Shown here: one piece after another, positions 59,011 to 64,000 of the stretch
Layout: the number at the start of each line of letters is the position of its first letter
Position numbering within the stretch: the first letter of the stretch is position 1
NCBI RefSeq assembly: GCF_027622945.1
Contig: NZ_JAPZVQ010000019.1
Coordinates: 40,819 to 104,818 of the forward strand
Direction: 5' to 3'
Source: Glycomyces lechevalierae
GTDB taxonomy: Bacteria > Actinomycetota > Actinomycetes > Mycobacteriales > Micromonosporaceae
Length of the DNA: 64,000 nt
Position numbers and translations under genes: made by a program
Notes under the pieces: generated by a model
What the model was told of the DNA's origin: nothing
Databases searched by the model: none
The model's input: the letters and a program-made list of their open reading frames with translations, nothing else

Positions 59011-60206
59011 TGACCATCCTGTCCGATTTCGATCGCAGATCGGTGTCCGCGCTGCTCGCGCTCTCGGTCGCGGCGTTCTGCTACGTGACCGTCGAGACCG
59101 TCCCGGTGGGGCTGCTCTCGGAGATCGCCGGCGACCTCGACGTCTCGCCGGCCCAGGTGGGGCTGCTGGTGACCGGGTACAGCGTCACCGTCGCCGTGCT
59201 CACACTGCCGCTGGTGAAAGTGGTCGCGAAGGTGCCGCGCCGCCCGCTGCTGCTGGCGCTCATGGCCGTGCTGGTCGCCGCGACGGCGCTCTCGGCCGCC
59301 GCGTCGGCGTACGAGCTGCTGTTCGCCGCACGGGTGGCCACCGCCCTCAGCCAGGCGATCTTCTGGGCCATCGTGGCGCCCGTCGCCGCCGGCATGTTCC
59401 CCGCCCACGTGCGCGGCCGCGTCATGGCCGTGGTCTTCACCGGCGGGTCGATCGGGCCGATGCTGGGCGTCCCTGCCGGCACGTGGCTCGGGCAGGCGGC
59501 CGGATGGCAGGCCACGTTCCTCGCGCTCTCAGGACTGGGCCTGATCGCCCTGCTCACCCTCGCGTTCGCGTTGCCGTCCAAGCCGATCCGCAACGAGCAC
59601 GCCGGGCGCGGCACCACCCCGGACGCTCGGCAGTACGCACTGGTGCTCGCGACCACCGCGCTCGCGGTCGCCGGGTTCTTCGCGGTGTTCACGTACACCT
59701 CGGAGGTGATCACGGTCGTCGCCGGGATGTCCGCGGCGCTGCTGGGCCCACTGCTCCTCGCGCGCGGCCTGGCCGACTTCGGCGGCATCGCCGCCGGCGG
59801 CGTCCTCTCCGACCGCAACCAGCGGCTGGCAGTGACGCTGCCCGCCGTCCTGATCGCGGCCACACTCCTCGCCATGTACGTCTTCGGGGCGAACCCGTGG
59901 GTCACCGGCGCCACGGTCGTCCTCACCGGACTCGCCATGGGGGCGCTCACGCCGGCGCTGCAGAACCGCGTCATGGAGTTCGCCCCCGGCAGCACCGACA
60001 CCGCCTCGGCCGGGAACTCGATCGCCTACAACGTCGGCATCGCCCTCGGCTCATCCCTCGGCGGGCTCACCCTCGCCCAAGCGGGACCCGGCGCGGTCGC
60101 ACTCACCGGCACGGTCCTGGCCCTCGCCGCCCTCGCGACCGCCGTGTCCACAAAGGCGACCGCCCGAATCGAGGCCGCACCCGCGACGCAGGAGGTCGCA
60201 AAATGA
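59010..60206 (+). CDS. MFS transporter, probable product exporter
   Basis: 398 residues, twelve hydrophobic helices. DHA1-type marks: VGLLVTGYSVTVAVLTLPLV, the loop PRRPLLLALMAVLVAATALS, motif C-like GGSIGPMLGVPAGTWLGQAA and PAHVRGRVMAVVFTGGSIG. The family (AraJ/Cml/PbuE-like) exports sugars, nucleosides and antibiotics. Start ATG 59010 overlaps the DOIS stop (TGATGA). Last gene of the operon; probably exports the product and gives self-resistance. Confidence 0.92.
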   Translation: MTILSDFDRRSVSALLALSVAAFCYVTVETVPVGLLSEIAGDLDVSPAQVGLLVTGYSVTVAVLTLPLVKVVAKVPRRPLLLALMAVLVAATALSAAASAYELLFAARVATALSQAIFWAIVAPVAAGMFPAHVRGRVMAVVFTGGSIGPMLGVPAGTWLGQAAGWQATFLALSGLGLIALLTLAFALPSKPIRNEHAGRGTTPDARQYALVLATTALAVAGFFAVFTYTSEVITVVAGMSAALLGPLLLARGLADFGGIAAGGVLSDRNQRLAVTLPAVLIAATLLAMYVFGANPWVTGATVVLTGLAMGALTPALQNRVMEFAPGSTDTASAGNSIAYNVGIALGSSLGGLTLAQAGPGAVALTGTVLALAALATAVSTKATARIEAAPATQEVAK

Positions 60207-60495
60207 TGGGCGAAACCCACTTCGGGCCCGCGCCATTCGTGCGAAGCAATCGGGAACCGGCACATCGAGCGCTTCGAATACATCCCACGGCGGATCGGTG
60301 ACGATGAATCCAGACTCGCGACCGACCTCTGGTCGACCTAATACTCGCTAGTTTGTACACTCCACCGCAGGTAGACGGCCTGTTCCAATGCCTTTCCAGC
60401 CCACTCCCTTACAGCGGCGCGACTTCAGGCCCCTCGTGGCGCTCCGGGGACAGTGCGGACCTCGTGATCGAGCAGATGAAGGAAAGGCAACCCTT

Positions 60496-60642
60496 TCCCT
60501 CGCCCGCCGTCTCTCCGCCGAACAACGAACAGCGCTCGTCGCTTCATTCGAATCGGGAGTCAAACAGCGCGAGCTTGCCGTCCAATATGGAATCAGCACC
60601 CGCAGCGTCAAGCGGTTGGTCCGCGGAGCTCGGATGCGGGCG
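60496..60642 (+). pseudogene. helix-turn-helix remnant of a recombinase or transposase
   Basis: In one frame: ARRLSAEQRTALVASFESGV then KQRELAVQYGISTRSVKRLV, the typical C-terminal HTH of serine recombinases or IS-encoded proteins (x-RLS-x-EQ ... ELA-x-x-YGIS-x-x-SVK-R). The codons before and after do not look coding and no catalytic domain is present. Confidence 0.6.
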
Positions 60643-61042
60643 TGGCCCTACCGACGATCTGATGCTTTTCTAGTCCAAGCGCGGTCACCAAACGGCCTTC
60701 CAGTGCCTCGGCAATGCGTGCGGGCGCTCTGGCCATTTACAGGCTTCGGCGGCGGCAGCGGTTTTCGAGGCTACCGACCCATGCGGCGACATGCCGTCCT
60801 GGATCGATCATTCATCTTAGCTTTGTTTGTTTGTGTGCCCGATTAAACATTAGCGAACCTCGCCCTGCCAGACGGTGTTCGCGCTGACCACCACGGACTG
60901 TGGAGCCGCAGGGATTAGCGTGCCCGACCGGTGCGGAGACCAGGCATCATCGTGGAAACCGACAACGAGTCAGCGGATTTCGACAAGCGGAAGACCGGTT
61001 TGGTTTCTGGATTTAGTTTGGTCACGTGATCTAATTAAAAAA

Positions 61043-61067
61043 TCGACATTCATCTAATGAATATCGA
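61043..61067. promoter_or_regulatory. 25-bp palindromic operator upstream of GH12
   Basis: TCGA-n-ATTCAT-CTA-ATGAAT-n-TCGA, two symmetric blocks on each side, 37 bp before the GH12 ATG in the most AT-rich stretch of the window. Suited to a dimeric repressor; the regulator is not in view. Confidence 0.6.
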
Positions 61068-61104
61068 TGGTCGAACCCAACGTCTCGGGAAAGGCGTGCA
61101 CGTT

Positions 61105-61809
61105 ATGCGACGCAGATCGCTCCTCACCGCGGCACTGGCCGCACCACTGGCCACCGCGGGCGCCGTCGGCGCCCTCCAGTCTCCCGCCCAGGCGGCCACC
61201 TGGTACTCCTCCGACAAGTACGCGGTGTGGACCACCGGCGACTACGAGTTGGGCAACAACGTCTGGGGCAGCGGCGCCGGCCCCCAGTCCATCTGGGCGA
61301 ACTCCTACTCGAACTGGGGCGTCTGGGCCGACCACCCGAACACGGGCGGCGTCAAGTCCTACGCGTACGTCGGCCACTCGCTGGGGCGCGACGTCTGGAG
61401 CATGGGGAACGTCTCCAGCAACGCCAACGTCACCGTGCCCTCGGGCTCGGGCCTCGCCTACGCCACCGCCTACGACGTGTGGGCCAACGGCTGGGACTAC
61501 GAGATCATGATCTGGACGCAGTGGCAAGGCCCGGTCGGTCCGATCGGCTCGTACGTCACCGATGTCAACCTCGGCTACCAGAACTGGGCTTACTACCAGG
61601 GCAGCAACGGGTCGAACGACGTTCACAGCTTCATGGCGCGCAACCAGACCACCGACTCGTGGGTGGACATCACCGCGCACTGCCAGTGGCTGGTGGCCAA
61701 CGGCCGCATGCCGCAGGTCAGCGTCGACGAGATCGGGTTCGGCTTCGAGATCACCTCGTCAGCCGGAGGCTACAACTTCAATTGCAACAGCTACTCGCTG
61801 TGGATGTAG
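61105..61809 (+). CDS. secreted GH12 endoglucanase/xyloglucanase
   Basis: 234 residues. Signal MRRRSLLTAALAAPLATAGA with cleavage AQAAT; two or three Arg give it a TAT flavour. Beta-jelly roll GH12 with nucleophile Glu in WDYEIMIWTQWQG and acid/base Glu in IGFGFEITSS, substrate-binding aromatic cluster ANSYSNWGVWADHP. Acts outside the cell on beta-1,4-glucan or xyloglucan. ATG 61105 chosen (GGGAAAGG upstream); no carbohydrate-binding module. Followed by a hairpin. Confidence 0.9.
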   Translation: MRRRSLLTAALAAPLATAGAVGALQSPAQAATWYSSDKYAVWTTGDYELGNNVWGSGAGPQSIWANSYSNWGVWADHPNTGGVKSYAYVGHSLGRDVWSMGNVSSNANVTVPSGSGLAYATAYDVWANGWDYEIMIWTQWQGPVGPIGSYVTDVNLGYQNWAYYQGSNGSNDVHSFMARNQTTDSWVDITAHCQWLVANGRMPQVSVDEIGFGFEITSSAGGYNFNCNSYSLWM

Positions 61810-61820
61810 CAGGCGATCCG

Positions 61821-61851
61821 ACCGCCGGGTCACCCGCTCGGGCCCGGCGGT
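61821..61851 (+). terminator. hairpin terminator after GH12
   Basis: ACCGCCGGG (61821-61829) pairs with CCCGGCGGT (61843-61851), 13-nt loop, 12 bases after the stop. Confidence 0.7.
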
Positions 61852-61983
61852 CCAGCGCCATCGCCTTACCGGCGGACCCGCTCACACACGGCCCGGCAAT
61901 CTCGTTTGACGAATCGGACGCATCGGTCCGCGCCGGTCCAATCTGGCAGGGCTCCCCCGACTTCCCCCGAAAGGACCTCCTCC

Positions 61984-63678
61984 ATGTCCATTCCCTCCTC
62001 GACCGCGCCCTTCAAACGGCGCTCCCTGTTCAAGGTCGCCGGTCTCGGGGCCGCCGGAGCCGCAGGTCTTCCGGTCGCCTCGGCCTGCAGCGACATCGCG
62101 TCCGATGACGGCGCCATCCAGTCGACCGAAGGGTTCGACTTCCTGCCCACGTACCAGGAATGGACGCTCCCGGTCCAGCCCGACCTCGTGGGCGAGCCGC
62201 CGAACCACCCCTCTGCGTTCACCTCCTACCCCGAACCGGTCCAAGCCGTGACCGAAGTGCCCTCGGGCAGCGGCACTTACGAGATGACCGTGCCGATCTG
62301 GGGCGACACGCCAGCTGAGGACGACCCGTACTACGCGGCGCTCTTCGAAGCCTGGGGCGGCACCATCGTCAACCTCCGCCATGCGGACGGCAACACCTTC
62401 GCCGACACCTCGGTGCAGTGGCTCAAGGCCAACGAGTACGGCGACGCCATCCTGATGTTCGGCTGGATGCTCGGCTCCCACTCCAACTTCCAGGAGACGG
62501 TGGTCAACAACTTCTACGACCTCACCGACATCCTCAAGGGCGACATCGCCGAGCGCTGGCCGCTGCTGGCCGGCCTGCCGACCTCGTCGTGGGGCCAGTC
62601 GGTCTGGTCGACCGACGTCGCGAACCCCGACAGCGCCCGCATCTTCGGCATCCCCGGCAATCTCTCCGGGGGCCAGGGCAACGCCGTGTTCGTGCGCACC
62701 GATTACCTGGAGGCCGCGAGCCTCGCGATGCCGACCACGGTCGAGGAGCTTCTGGAGGTCTGCCGCGCCTGGTCGGACGACGCGAACGGCAAGTGGGCCT
62801 TCGCCAGCGTCGACTGGTTCGTCGGCCAGTGGTTCTCCGCGGGGGACACCGAGGGCTGGAAGTGGAACGAAGTCGAGCAGAAGATGTACCACTCCAGCGA
62901 GCTGCCCGAGTTCACTGAGCAGCTGACGTTCCGCCGCACCCTCTGGGACGAGAAGCTCATCCACCCCGACGCCCCGACCGGCACCCTGGACGCCCACGCG
63001 ATGCAGAAGGCCGGGTCCGTGCTGTTCACACAGGACAACATGGGCTGGTGGAACGAGTTCGCGCGCCAGGTCAAGACCGGTGAGATCGAGGGCGCGATCG
63101 CCCCGCTGCCGCCGTTGGCCCCGGCAGGGCGGACCCCCATCGTCCCCATGAACACCACCGTCGACGGATGGACCTTCCTCAACAAGGAACTCTCCAAGGA
63201 GCAGGTCGAGGAGCTCCTGGACGTCGCGAACTGGTGCGCGGCCCCCTACGGCACCACCGAGTACGAGCTCATGCAGTACGGCGTCGAAGGCGAGCACTTC
63301 AACCTCGGCGAGGACGGCACACCCGTCCTCACCGAGCTGGGCAACAAGGTCGTCCAGGCACCGGTCAACTACAAGCAGATGTGCGGCCAGGTCCAGACAT
63401 TCCTCACCGGCGACCCCGACATGGTCCAGGCCCGCTTCGACTACAACGCCTCGATCCAGCAGTACGCCAACAAGAACCTCTTCGAGGGCATCCGGATCGA
63501 GGGCCCGGCCGACTTCAAGACCGCCGCCGGGACCCTCTGGGACCAGCAGAACGACATCGCGTACGGCCGCGCCGACCTCTCCACCATCCCGGACATCGTC
63601 CAGACCTTCCTGGACAACGGCGGCGAAGCCGCCCGCGAGTACTACACCGAGGCGTACAAGGCCGTCCACGGCGAGTAA
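61984..63678 (+). CDS. extracellular solute-binding lipoprotein (LplA/YtcQ-type)
   Basis: 564 residues. TAT-type start FKRRSLFKVAGLGAAGAAGL with lipobox VASAC (Cys about 35). Mature protein is a long family-1 binding protein of the LplA/AlgQ group, typical for oligo- or acidic sugar uptake: TVPIWGDTPAEDDPYYAALF, YDLTDILKGDIAERWPLLAG, FNLGEDGTPVLTELGNKVVQ. AAAGGACCTCCTCC before ATG 61984. Pairs with the permease downstream and probably binds beta-glucan fragments released by GH12. Confidence 0.92.
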   Translation: MSIPSSTAPFKRRSLFKVAGLGAAGAAGLPVASACSDIASDDGAIQSTEGFDFLPTYQEWTLPVQPDLVGEPPNHPSAFTSYPEPVQAVTEVPSGSGTYEMTVPIWGDTPAEDDPYYAALFEAWGGTIVNLRHADGNTFADTSVQWLKANEYGDAILMFGWMLGSHSNFQETVVNNFYDLTDILKGDIAERWPLLAGLPTSSWGQSVWSTDVANPDSARIFGIPGNLSGGQGNAVFVRTDYLEAASLAMPTTVEELLEVCRAWSDDANGKWAFASVDWFVGQWFSAGDTEGWKWNEVEQKMYHSSELPEFTEQLTFRRTLWDEKLIHPDAPTGTLDAHAMQKAGSVLFTQDNMGWWNEFARQVKTGEIEGAIAPLPPLAPAGRTPIVPMNTTVDGWTFLNKELSKEQVEELLDVANWCAAPYGTTEYELMQYGVEGEHFNLGEDGTPVLTELGNKVVQAPVNYKQMCGQVQTFLTGDPDMVQARFDYNASIQQYANKNLFEGIRIEGPADFKTAAGTLWDQQNDIAYGRADLSTIPDIVQTFLDNGGEAAREYYTEAYKAVHGE

Positions 63679-63684
63679 CGCCCT

Positions 63685-63735
63685 GGCCGGGCGGTCCCGC
63701 TCCGGACTGGGACCTCGGAGCAGGGCCGTCCGGCC
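63685..63735 (+). promoter_or_regulatory. long intercistronic hairpin between binding protein and permease
   Basis: GGCCGGGCGG (63685-63694) pairs with CCGTCCGGCC (63726-63735) with one G-T pair, and CCC-GCTCCG (63696-63704) continues against CGGAGC-A-GGG (63716-63725), about 19 pairs with two bulges. Such hairpins stabilise the upstream mRNA so the binding protein outnumbers the permeases. Confidence 0.6.
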
Positions 63736-63782
63736 GACCTCCCGCCTCCACACAGGATCTACGACGACTGGAATCCCAAACG

Positions 63783-64000
63783 ATGGCAACACTCGAAAGC
63801 ACCGCCCCACCGGACACCGAGCGGCCCCCGAACCGCCCCGTCGTCCGGCGCAAGCGGACCGTGCTGCAGCGGCTGCGCCACGACTGGCCCCTGCTGCTGC
63901 TGGCGCTCCCCGTGGTCGCCCACCTCGCGGTGTTCCACTACTGGCCCACGGCCTGGAACATCATCGCGTTCATGGACTACAGCCCCTACCGGCCGTTCTG
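63783..64000 (+). CDS. ABC transporter permease (LplB type), 5' part only
   Basis: First 72 codons; the gene runs off the window. Charged N-terminus (PDTERPPNRPVVRRKRTVLQ) then a first membrane helix (PLLLLALPVVAHLAVFHYWP) and FMDYSPYRPF, typical of LplB/YtcP-type MalF-like permeases. 104 bp after the binding-protein stop, across the long hairpin. Confidence 0.85.
   Translation, partial: MATLESTAPPDTERPPNRPVVRRKRTVLQRLRHDWPLLLLALPVVAHLAVFHYWPTAWNIIAFMDYSPYRPF

Larger units (their letters stand above)
60207..61104. other. ~900-bp degenerate intergenic region
   Basis: Lower and uneven GC, no intact gene. It holds a recombinase-type HTH remnant (listed separately), T-rich stretches around 60820-60840 and 61005-61050, and the promoter/operator of the GH12 gene at its right end. 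It looks like a boundary scar between the biosynthetic cluster and the next locus. Confidence 0.6.

Noticed and set aside
1..64000. CRISPR array or intact insertion sequence
   Set aside because: No regularly spaced direct repeats with unique spacers and no full-length transposase was found; the only mobile-element trace is the HTH fragment at 60.5 kb.

Overview
The window is uniformly high-GC DNA (codon third positions almost all G/C, frequent GTG/TTG starts, ATGA/GTGA start-stop overlaps) from a soil-type actinobacterium. WXG100-type secretion substrates, TAT-secreted glycosidases, LacI/ROK-style sugar loci and an aminocyclitol gene set would fit Glycomycetales, Micromonosporales or a relative; genus is not decidable from sequence alone. 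No rRNA, tRNA or CRISPR was recognised.

Layout. 1-2.1 kb: end of a DUF1772 membrane protein gene, two tandem RibD/DHFR-like reductase genes (the downstream copy frameshifted) and a divergent TetR regulator. 2.1-7.5 kb: an eight-gene minus-strand type VII secretion (T7SS/ESX) effector operon: WXG100-like proteins, a long Pro/Gly/Asn-rich PPE-like protein, a YbaB-like protein, a free-standing trafficking domain, then two toxin genes (RelA/SpoT-like synthetase and ADP-ribosyltransferase) flanking a small candidate immunity gene. 7.8-15.8 kb: a plant-polysaccharide locus (two ABC permeases, binding lipoprotein, LacI regulator, GH31, secreted GH43-AbfB) with three distinct palindromic operators. 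16-30 kb: housekeeping and regulatory genes (aldo/keto reductase, RNA methyltransferase-like protein, membrane proteins, MarR with SnoaL-like partner, two-component system, Phd-like antitoxin, ECF sigma/anti-sigma pair, two universal stress proteins). 30.4-32.7 kb: a sulfur-stress operon (CoA-disulfide-reductase/rhodanese fusion, CstR-like persulfide sensor, small Cys protein). 32.9-37.1 kb: a PAS-PP2C phosphatase, P-loop kinase, a truncated LysE gene and a broken T7SS-type effector next to an intact SitI3-like immunity gene.

37.4-60.2 kb is the most notable part: about 20 genes resembling a biosynthetic cluster for a sugar-rich aminocyclitol. It contains a 2-deoxy-scyllo-inosose synthase (DOIS) and an L-glutamine:DOI-type aminotransferase, the two signature enzymes of 2-deoxystreptamine (aminoglycoside) assembly, with at least three GT2 glycosyltransferases, two further GT-like proteins, three SDR epimerases, a Gfo/Idh oxidoreductase, an Fe(II)/2-oxoglutarate oxygenase, a carbamoyltransferase with a 30-residue microprotein, GH3 and nucleoside phosphorylase genes and an MFS exporter. 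Two divergent promoters of the same unusual design (TTGAC, 18-bp spacer, TAGCGT) sit at 54.0-54.2 kb and a related one precedes the oxygenase operon, suggesting common control.

60.2-61.1 kb is a degraded, lower-GC gap with a recombinase HTH remnant. 61.1-64 kb begins a beta-glucan/xyloglucan uptake locus (secreted GH12, TAT lipoprotein binding protein, start of an LplB-type permease running off the window).
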